Source: an uncultured Dialister sp.
Lineage (GTDB): Bacteria; Bacillota; Negativicutes; Veillonellales; Dialisteraceae
Assembly (NCBI RefSeq): GCF_900541605.1
Contig: NZ_UQKJ01000023.1
Span: 1 to 22,253, forward strand
Length of the DNA stretch: 22,253 nt
Direction of reading: 5' to 3'
Made by a program: the position numbers and the translations under genes. Below are positions 14,972-22,253 of the stretch, one piece after another. Each line of letters begins with the position of its first letter. Position 1 is the stretch's first letter. The notes beneath the pieces are model-generated. The model made no database searches. It worked only from the letters and a program-made list of their open reading frames with translations, and had not been told where the DNA came from.

Positions 14972-15059
14972 GATGGATTATGGACGTTGATATGAGCAGA
15001 ACTGAGCCATTCTGACGGGGATATAGAATTGAATGAGGACAGCAGGAAATCCACTGCGG

Positions 15060-15108
15060 CAGGTTTTGTGCTGACATAAAGGATTGAAATTTCAGCATTA
15101 TGAACCTG
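15060..15108 (+). repeat. Nested inverted repeats upstream of the uvrB promoter
   Basis: CAGGTT (15060-15065) pairs with AACCTG (15103-15108), and TGCTGA (15069-15074) pairs with TCAGCA (15092-15097), giving a two-tier stem with an internal loop. TATTTTTGG follows, so on the plus strand it resembles an imperfect terminator. It lies about 90 nt after the rnc terminator and about 50 nt before the uvrB promoter. No gene for it to terminate is visible; 14972-15059 has no credible promoter or frame. Confidence 0.35.
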
Positions 15109-15158
15109 TATTTTTGGGGGCCAATCTCATGGCGTCCCTTTTTTCTCCTTGCCGGTCA

Positions 15159-15167
15159 TGATATAAT
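15159..15167 (+). promoter_or_regulatory. Extended -10 promoter of uvrB
   Basis: TGATATAAT is a consensus -10 with TGn extension; only a T run lies at the -35 position. Transcription would start near 15174, exactly at the beginning of the dyad region described next. Confidence 0.6.
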
Positions 15168-15172
15168 AAAAT

Positions 15173-15224
15173 AGAAAATCATCGATTAATCGAAACTATT
15201 CAACCATGGATAGTTTCATTTTCT
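15173..15224 (+). promoter_or_regulatory. Palindrome and stem in the uvrB leader, possible operator
   Basis: TCGATTAATCGA (15182-15193) is a perfect 12-bp palindrome directly downstream of the -10. It overlaps a second dyad, GAAACTAT (15192-15199) with ATAGTTTC (15210-15217) around a 10-nt loop, and outer arms AGAAAAT (15173-15179) and ATTTTCT (15218-15224) also pair. The position suits a repressor such as an SOS regulator, but neither dyad matches the classic Firmicute LexA box GAAC-N4-GTTC. Confidence 0.5.
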
Positions 15225-15248
15225 TTATAAAGGAAAGTGTTATCTACT

Positions 15249-17357
15249 ATGGATCGCAGCAGGATCAAACGGGCCTATATGGAGCCCATGATTCCATTCA
15301 CCCTGAAAGCTCCTTTCCAGCCGACCGGAGACCAGCCGAAGGCAGTAAAGTCCCTTGTGGACGGTCTCAATGAAGGGCAGTGGGCCCAGGTGCTTCTGGG
15401 AGCGACGGGCACCGGCAAGACATTTACCATGGCCAAGGTGATTGAACAGGTACAGCGGCCGACGCTCATCATCTCACCGAATAAAACTCTGGCAGCCCAG
15501 ACAGCCAGTGAGTTCAAGGATTTCTTTCCTGATAATGCAGTATATTATTTCGTCAGTTACTACGATTATTACCAGCCGGAATCCTATGTACCCCAGACTG
15601 ATACTTATATAGAAAAGGATTCTTCCAGAAATGAAGAAATTGACCGTCTCCGCCATTCTGCCACCATGGCTCTTTTCGAACGGCGGGATGTCATTATCGT
15701 GGCTTCCGTTTCCTGCATCTATGGATTAGGGGACCCGGAAGATTACAGCACCATGGGCCTGTCCCTGCGGCCAGGAGAAGAAATTGAACGGGATAAAATT
15801 ATTGAAAAACTGGTGAACATGCAGTACATGCGAAACGATATGAATTTCACCAGAGACACATTCCGTGTGAGGGGAGATACAATTGACGTATTTCCGGCAT
15901 CGGAAAATAATGTGGCTGTGCGGATTGAGATGTTCGGGGATGAAGTGGATTCGCTCACCGAGTTCGATGTGCTTACCGGAGAAACAGTGGCAGAACGGAA
16001 CCATATCGGTATTTTCCCGGCGTCCCATTATGTGACCAGCTCTGATAAGCTGAAAAGGGCCATTGGCTCTATTGAAGTGGAACTGGAGGCCCGGCTGAAG
16101 GAACTTCGGGACCAGGGAAAACTGTTGGAAGCCCAGCGGCTGGAGCAGAGAACGAACTATGATCTTGAAATGATGCAGGAAGTAGGCTATTGCTCCGGCA
16201 TTGAAAACTATTCCCGCCATATGTCAAACCGAAAGCCTGGAGAACCGCCGTATACGCTGCTTGACTATTTCCCTGATGATTTTCTGATTATGATTGATGA
16301 ATCCCATGTCACTGTTCCCCAGCTGCGGGCAATGTATAATGGCGACCAATCCAGAAAACAGACACTGGTGGATTATGGATTCCGTCTTCCCAGTGCTTTG
16401 GATAATCGGCCGCTCACGTTTGATGAATTTACAGAACGGATTAACCAGATTATCTATGTTTCAGCCACGCCGGGCCCCTATGAAATGGGGGTCCAGACAA
16501 ATTTGGCGGAACAGATTATACGACCAACCGGTCTTTTGGACCCCAGTATCGAAGTTCGTCCGGTGGAAGGGCAGATGGATGACCTTCTCGGGGAGATTCA
16601 CAAATGGGTAGAGGCCCACGAACGGGTTCTCATTACTACATTGACTAAGAAAATGGCGGAGGACCTCACCGATTTTCTGACGGAAGCAGGAGTAAAAGTG
16701 CGCTATCTCCATTCCGATGTAGCTACCATCGAACGAGCAGAAATTATCCGGGACCTCCGTGCTGGTGTTTTCGATGTACTCGTAGGTATCAACCTGCTTC
16801 GGGAGGGTCTGGACATGCCGGAAGTGTCCCTGGTGGCAATTCTGGATGCCGATAAGGAAGGCTTTCTCCGTTCCGAGACGTCCATGATCCAGGTTATTGG
16901 CCGGGCAGCCCGTAATGAACATGGCCACGTTATCATGTATGCGGACCGGGTGACGAAGTCTATGAAATACGCCATTGATGAGACCAACCGCCGCCGGTCT
17001 ATACAGGAAGCTTACAATAAAGAACATCATATTGTTCCCCATACTGTACAGAAACGGGTCAAGGATCTCATTGACCTTACGAAGATAGAGGAAAAGCCGG
17101 CGGACTATAAGAAGTCCAGAAACGGCGAAGAAGAATTATCCGATGAAGAACTGTACATGCAGATGCAGCAGACGGAAAAGGATATGAAACGGGCTGCTAA
17201 ATCCCTTGAATTTGAGGAAGCTGCCATGTGGAGAGACCAGCTGGCCAAGCTGCGCCAGATGTGGACCGACCGCTATGGCTCCCGGGCAGATGCTGCCCTG
17301 AAGCGGGTGAGTGCCGGAAAGAAGCGGATTAACCGGCCGATGAAGAAGAGAGTGTAG
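15249..17357 (+). CDS. uvrB: Excinuclease ABC subunit B
   Basis: UvrB is the damage-verifying helicase-like subunit that takes damaged DNA from UvrA and recruits UvrC. The protein (702 aa from 15249) has Walker A GATGTGKT (51-58), the beta-hairpin block YYDYYQPESYVPQTDTY (104-120), DESH, VSATPGPYE, the helicase motifs REGLDMPEV and QVIGRAARN, and a C-terminal UVR domain (EFEEAAMWRDQL) that contacts UvrC. The start is not fully settled. GTG 15237 is too close to the AAAGGA site and ATG 15249 is rather far (14 nt). ATG 15279 and ATG 15288 come next, the latter just before the family's usual beginning (PFTLKAPFQPTGDQP). Expression comes from the extended -10 promoter at 15159. Confidence 0.96.
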   Translation: MDRSRIKRAYMEPMIPFTLKAPFQPTGDQPKAVKSLVDGLNEGQWAQVLLGATGTGKTFTMAKVIEQVQRPTLIISPNKTLAAQTASEFKDFFPDNAVYYFVSYYDYYQPESYVPQTDTYIEKDSSRNEEIDRLRHSATMALFERRDVIIVASVSCIYGLGDPEDYSTMGLSLRPGEEIERDKIIEKLVNMQYMRNDMNFTRDTFRVRGDTIDVFPASENNVAVRIEMFGDEVDSLTEFDVLTGETVAERNHIGIFPASHYVTSSDKLKRAIGSIEVELEARLKELRDQGKLLEAQRLEQRTNYDLEMMQEVGYCSGIENYSRHMSNRKPGEPPYTLLDYFPDDFLIMIDESHVTVPQLRAMYNGDQSRKQTLVDYGFRLPSALDNRPLTFDEFTERINQIIYVSATPGPYEMGVQTNLAEQIIRPTGLLDPSIEVRPVEGQMDDLLGEIHKWVEAHERVLITTLTKKMAEDLTDFLTEAGVKVRYLHSDVATIERAEIIRDLRAGVFDVLVGINLLREGLDMPEVSLVAILDADKEGFLRSETSMIQVIGRAARNEHGHVIMYADRVTKSMKYAIDETNRRRSIQEAYNKEHHIVPHTVQKRVKDLIDLTKIEEKPADYKKSRNGEEELSDEELYMQMQQTEKDMKRAAKSLEFEEAAMWRDQLAKLRQMWTDRYGSRADAALKRVSAGKKRINRPMKKRV

Positions 17358-17474
17358 AGTCAATAGAGTCTGAGATTGAAATCTCTATACAATCAAATGG
17401 GCTTCAGCAAATCATCAAACTAATTTACGGGCATAGACAATCCATGCCGTTTACATACAATAGAAAGGACAACC

Positions 17475-20324
17475 ATGGAAAAAGGCATTGTCATTCAGGG
17501 AGCCCGTCAGAATAACCTTAAAAATATCAATCTGACTCTTCCCCGAAATAAGCTTATTGTTTTTACCGGATTATCGGGATCAGGGAAGTCATCCCTGGCC
17601 TTTGATACGATTTATGCAGAGGGACAGCGAAAATATGTGGAGTCCCTGTCTGCCTATGCCCGTCAGTTCTTAGGGCAGATGAATAAGCCTGACGTAGATA
17701 AGATTTCCGGACTTTCACCGGCTATTTCTATCGACCAGAAATCTACGAGCCACAATCCCCGTTCCACCGTAGGTACGGTCACAGAAATCTACGATTACCT
17801 TCGCATGCTCTACGCTCATGCCAGCCGGGCTTTCTGCCCGAAGTGCGGAAAACCCATCAAGCGGCAGACAGTGGATCAGATTGTGGATGCCCTGACGGCA
17901 CTGGGAGAAAGGACGAAACTGATGATCCTGGGACCTGTGGCAGCCCAGAAGAAGGGAACCCATAAAAAACTGCTGGAAGAGCTTCGAAAGGAAGGTTATG
18001 TCCGGGTACGGGTAGATGGTACTGTTTTCTCTCTGTCTGACGACATTGAACTGGAAAAGAATAAAAAGCATACCATCGAGGTGGTGGTGGACCGCATCAT
18101 TATCAAGGATGGCATTGTGCGCAGGCTTACTGACTCTGTAGAGGCTGCCCTGAAACTGGGGGATGGTCTCATGGTAGCTGCAGTAGTGGGCGGAAAAGAC
18201 TACCTCTTCAGTACCCACTTTGCCTGCCCGGACTGCGGCATTTCCCTGCCGAAACCGGAACCCCGTATATTTTCTTTCAATAATCCCTTCGGCGCCTGCC
18301 CCGCCTGTATGGGCCTGGGGTCTTCCCTGGAGGCTGATTTCAGGCGGATTCTTCCTGATCATGATACGCCATTCCGTCTGGGAGCTATTAAGCCTTTTCC
18401 CTATAATAAGGAAAGCTGGCTGTATAAGCAGCTCGATGCATTTCTGAAGTCCTATGGCCTTACCATGGATGCTTCTTTCAATGATCTCCCATCGGAAGGG
18501 CAGAAAGAATTTGAGTATGGGGGCACGGAGCTCCTGACCTTTGATTATACGAACCAGGATGGAGAAACAAAGACCTATCATCGGGTCTTTGAAGGTCTGG
18601 TGCCCATGACGAAGCGGCGGTATGAAGAAGCCTGGACTGACAAAATGAAGGAAACCCTGGCAAATTATCTCATTGAAAAGCCCTGCCCTGTTTGTCACGG
18701 TGCCCGGCTCCGTCCGGAAAGTCTTGCCTTTAAAGTGGGAGGGAAAAATATTTCTGAACTCTCCGATATGCCGGTATCGGAATTGCTGCCTTTTCTTGAC
18801 CACCTGGAGTTGACGGAAAAGGAAAAAATTATTGCGGACCAGATTCTCAGGGAAGTAAAGAGCCGTCTTACATTTTTGTCTAATGTGGGACTGGAATACC
18901 TGACGCTGTCCCGGGGAGCTTCTACCCTTTCCGGCGGCGAGGCCCAGCGCATCCGGCTGGCTACCCAAATTGGCTCCGGACTGGTAGGGGTGCTTTACAT
19001 TCTGGATGAACCGTCCATCGGGCTCCATCAGCGGGATAATGATAAACTCCTTGCTACACTGAAGGGCATGCGGGATCTGGGAAATACGCTCATTGTCGTT
19101 GAGCATGATGAAGATACCATTCGCAGTGCTGACTGGGTCGTAGACATCGGTCCCGGAGCCGGTGAAAATGGAGGATATGTGGTGGCCCAGGGGACTCCTG
19201 AAGATATCAAAAAGGTGAAAAATTCCATTACCGGTGCCTATCTACGGGGCGAAAAATATATACCTCTTCCGGAACACCGTCGAAAGAGGAATGGACTTTT
19301 TCTGACTGTTAAAGGGGCTTCAGAACATAACCTGAAACATATTAATGTCTCATTTCCACTGGGAGCCTTTACGGTGGTGACAGGGGAATCGGGATCCGGA
19401 AAAAGTACTTTGGTCAATGAAATCCTTTTTCAGGGGCTTTCCAACATCAAAAACCATACATCCTACGCCACCGGGAAATATGACTCTATGCAAGGTGCAG
19501 AATATGTGGACAAGATTATCGACATAGACCAGCAGCCCATCGGGCGGACTCCAAGGTCCAATCCCGCTACTTACACCGGCGTATTCAATGATATCCGTGA
19601 ACTCTTCAGCCAGACATCGGAAGCAAAGATGCGGGGCTATAAGCCAGGACGTTTCAGTTTCAATATCAAAGGCGGCCGTTGCGAGGCCTGTCACGGTGAT
19701 GGCATCATAAAGATTGAAATGCAATTTCTTTCTGATGTTTATGTGCCCTGTGAAGTCTGCCACGGCGCCCGGTATAATCGGGAAACCCTGGAAGTCCGTT
19801 ACAAAGGAAAGAACATTTCCGATGTTCTCAATATGACCGTAGATGAGGCGGTGCCGTTCTTTGAGAATCATCCCCGAATTCTGCGGAAACTGGAGACCCT
19901 CCAGGAAGTGGGCCTTGGTTATATCCATCTGGGACAGCCGGCGACCACCATGTCTGGCGGTGAAGCCCAGCGCGTAAAGCTGGCTACGGAACTTATGCGC
20001 CGGGGAACGGGAGATACGCTCTATATCCTCGATGAGCCGACCACTGGCCTGCACAGTGAGGATATACGGAAACTCCTCATTGTTCTCCAGAAGCTGGTGG
20101 ACCAGGGAAATACGGTGGTTGTCATCGAACACAACCTGGACGTAGTGAAAGTGGCGGACCATATTATCGATCTCGGCCCCGAAGGCGGCGACAGGGGTGG
20201 TGAAGTGGTAGCCACCGGAACACCGGAAGAAATCTGTAAGGTGGCCCGTTCCTATACCGGTCAGTATCTGAAGCCTGTCATTGAACGGACCCGGAAAGTC
20301 ATGGAGGCCCATAAGAATGATTGA
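17475..20324 (+). CDS. uvrA: Excinuclease ABC subunit A
   Basis: UvrA is the ABC-type ATPase dimer that finds DNA damage and loads UvrB. The 949-residue protein has two ATPase halves: Walker A GLSGSGKS (32-39) and GESGSGKS (637-644), signatures TLSGGEAQRIRLA and TMSGGEAQRVKLA, and Walker B ILDEPSIGL and ILDEPTTGL. Zinc-binding Cys pairs are present (CPKC, CPDC...CPAC in the first half; CEAC...CEVC in the second). The ATG has AGAAAGGAC about 5 nt upstream. The 117-nt gap after uvrB holds a GAGATT-GA-AATCTC repeat (17372-17385) and a GGCAT/ATGCC repeat, but no firm terminator. A TACAAT box at 17456 is too close to the start to be a convincing promoter, so readthrough from uvrB is likely. Confidence 0.98.
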   Translation: MEKGIVIQGARQNNLKNINLTLPRNKLIVFTGLSGSGKSSLAFDTIYAEGQRKYVESLSAYARQFLGQMNKPDVDKISGLSPAISIDQKSTSHNPRSTVGTVTEIYDYLRMLYAHASRAFCPKCGKPIKRQTVDQIVDALTALGERTKLMILGPVAAQKKGTHKKLLEELRKEGYVRVRVDGTVFSLSDDIELEKNKKHTIEVVVDRIIIKDGIVRRLTDSVEAALKLGDGLMVAAVVGGKDYLFSTHFACPDCGISLPKPEPRIFSFNNPFGACPACMGLGSSLEADFRRILPDHDTPFRLGAIKPFPYNKESWLYKQLDAFLKSYGLTMDASFNDLPSEGQKEFEYGGTELLTFDYTNQDGETKTYHRVFEGLVPMTKRRYEEAWTDKMKETLANYLIEKPCPVCHGARLRPESLAFKVGGKNISELSDMPVSELLPFLDHLELTEKEKIIADQILREVKSRLTFLSNVGLEYLTLSRGASTLSGGEAQRIRLATQIGSGLVGVLYILDEPSIGLHQRDNDKLLATLKGMRDLGNTLIVVEHDEDTIRSADWVVDIGPGAGENGGYVVAQGTPEDIKKVKNSITGAYLRGEKYIPLPEHRRKRNGLFLTVKGASEHNLKHINVSFPLGAFTVVTGESGSGKSTLVNEILFQGLSNIKNHTSYATGKYDSMQGAEYVDKIIDIDQQPIGRTPRSNPATYTGVFNDIRELFSQTSEAKMRGYKPGRFSFNIKGGRCEACHGDGIIKIEMQFLSDVYVPCEVCHGARYNRETLEVRYKGKNISDVLNMTVDEAVPFFENHPRILRKLETLQEVGLGYIHLGQPATTMSGGEAQRVKLATELMRRGTGDTLYILDEPTTGLHSEDIRKLLIVLQKLVDQGNTVVVIEHNLDVVKVADHIIDLGPEGGDRGGEVVATGTPEEICKVARSYTGQYLKPVIERTRKVMEAHKND

Positions 20325-22170
20325 CGTAAACGATAAGATCCGGGCCAAAGTAGAAGCCCTGCCGGACTCTCCTGGCGTGTACCGCTGGAAAGACAAGGAT
20401 GGCCGCATCATTTACGTTGGGAAAGCAAAAAATCTGAAAAACCGGGTCCGCTCCTACGTGCGGGAAGATAAGAACCGGTCTCCCAAGGTGGCTGCCATGA
20501 TCCGCCACGCCGAGGACCTGGATATTACCATGACCGCCACAGAAATGGAAGCACTTATTCTGGAGTGCAACCTGATCAAGGAAATCCATCCGAAGTACAA
20601 TATTTCCCTGCGGGATGATAAGTCTTATCCCTACGTGAAAATTACCACCTATGATGAATGGCCGCGGATCTTTGTGACCCGGAATATCCGTCACGATGAT
20701 GGGGCCAAGTATTTTGGTCCATTTACCGATGTAGGGAGTCTTCGGACCACATTGTCCCTGCTCCGCCGGTTTTATCCCATCCGCAGCTGCCGGTCCATGA
20801 AAGTATCCCGACCCTGCCTTCAGTATCATCTCCATCTCTGCTGCGCTCCCTGTGCCGGACTCTGTACAAAGGAAGAATATCAGTCCTATGTGAAAACGGT
20901 GTGTGACCTTTTTGAGGGGAAAAATACGGGTCTTGTGCAGGAACTGAAGAAAAAAATGGAAGAAGCTTCAGAGGCAATGGAGTTTGAAAAGGCTGCCAAA
21001 TATCGGGACCAGGTTCGTGCCATTGAATCTGTGCAGCAGCGGCAGAATATCGTAGCCAATGAAGGGGACTTTGATGTAGTCGGGCTGGACAGGGATGGCA
21101 GCCATGCAGGTCTGGAAGTTTTTTACATTCGATATGGCCGGATGGTGGGAAAAGAAAATTTCAGCATTCCTGAAAGCGAGAGCGAAACGGATGAAGAAAT
21201 TATTACCGCTTTCATTCGGGATTTCTATGGCGGTAATCCCACGGCTATTCCCAAGGAAATCATTGTGCCTCTTCTACCGTCGGACTGCGAACTGATTTCC
21301 TCCTGGATGACAAAGCTCAAAGGCACTGAGGTCTCCATACAGGTGCCCCAGCGGGGATTTAAAAGGCGGCTGAAGGATATGGCCATGGCCAACGCTTCCA
21401 AGTACCTGTCCGATAAGAAGCTGCAGTGGGAATACCAGGATGCCCGGGAACAGGGAGCTGTGAAGAAACTGAAGGATCTCCTCCACCTGCCAAGGCTGCC
21501 GGAACGGATGGAATGCTTTGATATTTCCCATAATCAGGGCGCCGAGACTACGGGGTCCATGGTGGTCTTTGAACACGGCCGCCCGGCAAAGCGGGAATAT
21601 AGGAAATTCAAGCTCCGTACGACCCAGGGCCATGCGGACGACTTCAAATCCATGGCGGAAGTCATGACCCGCCGTTATGGCAATGAAAAAGATTGGCCTG
21701 CGCCGGACCTCATCGTCCTCGATGGAGGATTGGGGCAGCTCCATGCTGCCCTTCCTGCCATCCGTGGTGCCGGTTGTGATGCACCGGTTATCGGATTGGC
21801 TAAGCGAATTGAAGAAATCTATGTAGAAGGCTCCGAGGATCCCATTATTCTTGACCATCATGAACCGGCTCTTCAGCTCCTGCAGTTTATTCGAGATGAA
21901 GCCCACCGGTTTGTCATTACGTATCACCGGCAGTGGACGAACAAGAGAAACACAGAGTCCATACTGGATCATATTGAAGGTATTGGTCCTAATCGCAGAA
22001 ATGCCCTGTGGCATGCATTCCGCTCTTTGGATGAAATGAAGAAAGCCTCAGTGGAGGAACTGTCCCAGGTGCCGGGCATGAATAAAAGGGCAGCGGAGGC
22101 GGTGTACCAGTTCTTCCGTATGCGGAAGGATGAAAAGCAGATGGTTATTAACGGAGTGAAAGAAAAATAG
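20317..22170 (+). CDS. uvrC: Excinuclease ABC subunit C
   Basis: UvrC makes both incisions around the lesion held by UvrB. Numbered from ATG 20317 (617 aa), the GIY-YIG nuclease domain is at 16-95 (PGVYRW, IIYVGKA, Arg43, Glu83). A UVR domain (EFEKAAKYRDQV) follows at about 210-235. The RNase H-like nuclease domain begins CFDISHNQG (Asp402) and continues through VLDGGLGQ to RDEAHRF. Tandem helix-hairpin-helix motifs (IEGIGPNRR, VPGMNKRAA) end the protein. The frame is open to a TTG at 20281, but GGAGG at 20303-20307 points to 20317, which overlaps the uvrA end by 8 nt and implies coupled translation. No strong terminator is visible in the 83 nt left in the window. Confidence 0.97.
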   Translation: MIDVNDKIRAKVEALPDSPGVYRWKDKDGRIIYVGKAKNLKNRVRSYVREDKNRSPKVAAMIRHAEDLDITMTATEMEALILECNLIKEIHPKYNISLRDDKSYPYVKITTYDEWPRIFVTRNIRHDDGAKYFGPFTDVGSLRTTLSLLRRFYPIRSCRSMKVSRPCLQYHLHLCCAPCAGLCTKEEYQSYVKTVCDLFEGKNTGLVQELKKKMEEASEAMEFEKAAKYRDQVRAIESVQQRQNIVANEGDFDVVGLDRDGSHAGLEVFYIRYGRMVGKENFSIPESESETDEEIITAFIRDFYGGNPTAIPKEIIVPLLPSDCELISSWMTKLKGTEVSIQVPQRGFKRRLKDMAMANASKYLSDKKLQWEYQDAREQGAVKKLKDLLHLPRLPERMECFDISHNQGAETTGSMVVFEHGRPAKREYRKFKLRTTQGHADDFKSMAEVMTRRYGNEKDWPAPDLIVLDGGLGQLHAALPAIRGAGCDAPVIGLAKRIEEIYVEGSEDPIILDHHEPALQLLQFIRDEAHRFVITYHRQWTNKRNTESILDHIEGIGPNRRNALWHAFRSLDEMKKASVEELSQVPGMNKRAAEAVYQFFRMRKDEKQMVINGVKEK

Positions 22171-22200
22171 CAAAGAAAGGAATTGGCCTGCCCCCTGAAT

Positions 22201-22253
22201 CTAGGGAAGCGCTGATTAATTCGCAGAGTCCGATTATACATGTATTTTCATGC
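22201..22253. mobile_element. Possible insertion-sequence end, cut by the window edge
   Basis: After the uvrC stop there is CTAG (22201-22204) and then GGAAGCGCTGATTAATTC (22205-22222). This resembles the terminal repeats of some IS elements with a CTAG-type target, as I recall them. No transposase sequence and no second end are inside the window, so this is a weak call resting on pattern memory. Ordinary intergenic DNA is the alternative. Confidence 0.25.

Noticed and set aside
14182..15054. Minus-strand frame of 290 codons covering rnc and the region after it
   Set aside because: It runs antisense through rnc and through the rnc terminator stem, with no recognisable motif. The translated sequence looks random.
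17372..17475. Separate uvrA promoter (TAGACA-16-TACAAT) and terminator between uvrB and uvrA
   Set aside because: The implied start would fall inside the ribosome binding site, and the hairpins lack T tracts.
17715..19106. Long open frame (463 codons) on the minus strand inside uvrA
   Set aside because: It is fully antisense to a clear uvrA, its translation shows no domain or sensible composition, and no ribosome binding site or promoter was seen. It is a product of codon bias.
1..22253. CRISPR array, toxin-antitoxin, phage or defence genes, tRNA or rRNA
   Set aside because: No regularly spaced repeats, integrase, nuclease-defence motifs or tRNA-like cloverleaf were seen. Nearly all sequence is accounted for by core genes.

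Overview
The window looks like ordinary chromosomal DNA of a low-to-moderate GC Firmicute. The combination of a FapR-type regulator heading a fab cluster, an AMIN-domain amidase (a family associated with cell envelopes that have an outer membrane), strong AAGGAG-type ribosome binding sites, and GTG/TTG starts suggests a member of the Negativicutes, perhaps a Dialister- or Megasphaera-like organism. The genus is a guess from gene order and protein character, not from a search.

Layout. (1) 16-4940 is a divergent cell-envelope locus. On the minus strand are an N-acetylmuramoyl-L-alanine amidase and a GerMN-domain lipoprotein. On the plus strand are a polysaccharide deacetylase lipoprotein, a membrane-anchored phosphodiester glycosidase-family protein, and an anchored protein of unknown function, closed by a strong terminator. 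(2) 5040-6468 is a two-gene pyrimidine operon, pyrF-pyrE, with an extended -10 promoter and its own terminator. (3) 6569-7681 holds a minus-strand FMN oxidoreductase of the nitronate monooxygenase/FabK superfamily with a C-terminal cysteine cluster. A perfect 18-bp palindrome lies just upstream of its start. (4) 7649-7985 is a 337-bp intergenic region with two plus-strand promoter candidates and dyads. (5) 7995-14925 is the type II fatty-acid and phospholipid initiation cluster fapR-plsX-fabH-fabD-fabG-acpP-fabF, with rnc fused to its end by an ATGA overlap. acpP has its own near-consensus promoter and is followed by a stack of hairpins including a terminator. (6) 15159-22170 is the complete nucleotide-excision repair set uvrB-uvrA-uvrC. 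(7) The last ~50 bases may be the edge of an insertion sequence that continues outside the window.

How the parts work together. FapR would sense malonyl-CoA and repress the cluster. FabD loads malonyl onto AcpP, FabH starts chains, FabF elongates, FabG reduces, and PlsX diverts acyl-ACP to phospholipid synthesis. FabZ, an assigned enoyl reductase and acetyl-CoA carboxylase are not in the window. The UvrABC proteins form one repair pathway.

Most of the window is well-known core metabolism. I did not find a convincing new defence, mobile or secretion system. The points most worth a second look are regulatory: the palindrome upstream of the FabK-like gene, the acpP-fabF hairpin stack, and the uvrB leader dyads. 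The unknown envelope protein and apparent substitutions at functional positions in FapR and FabG are also of interest.
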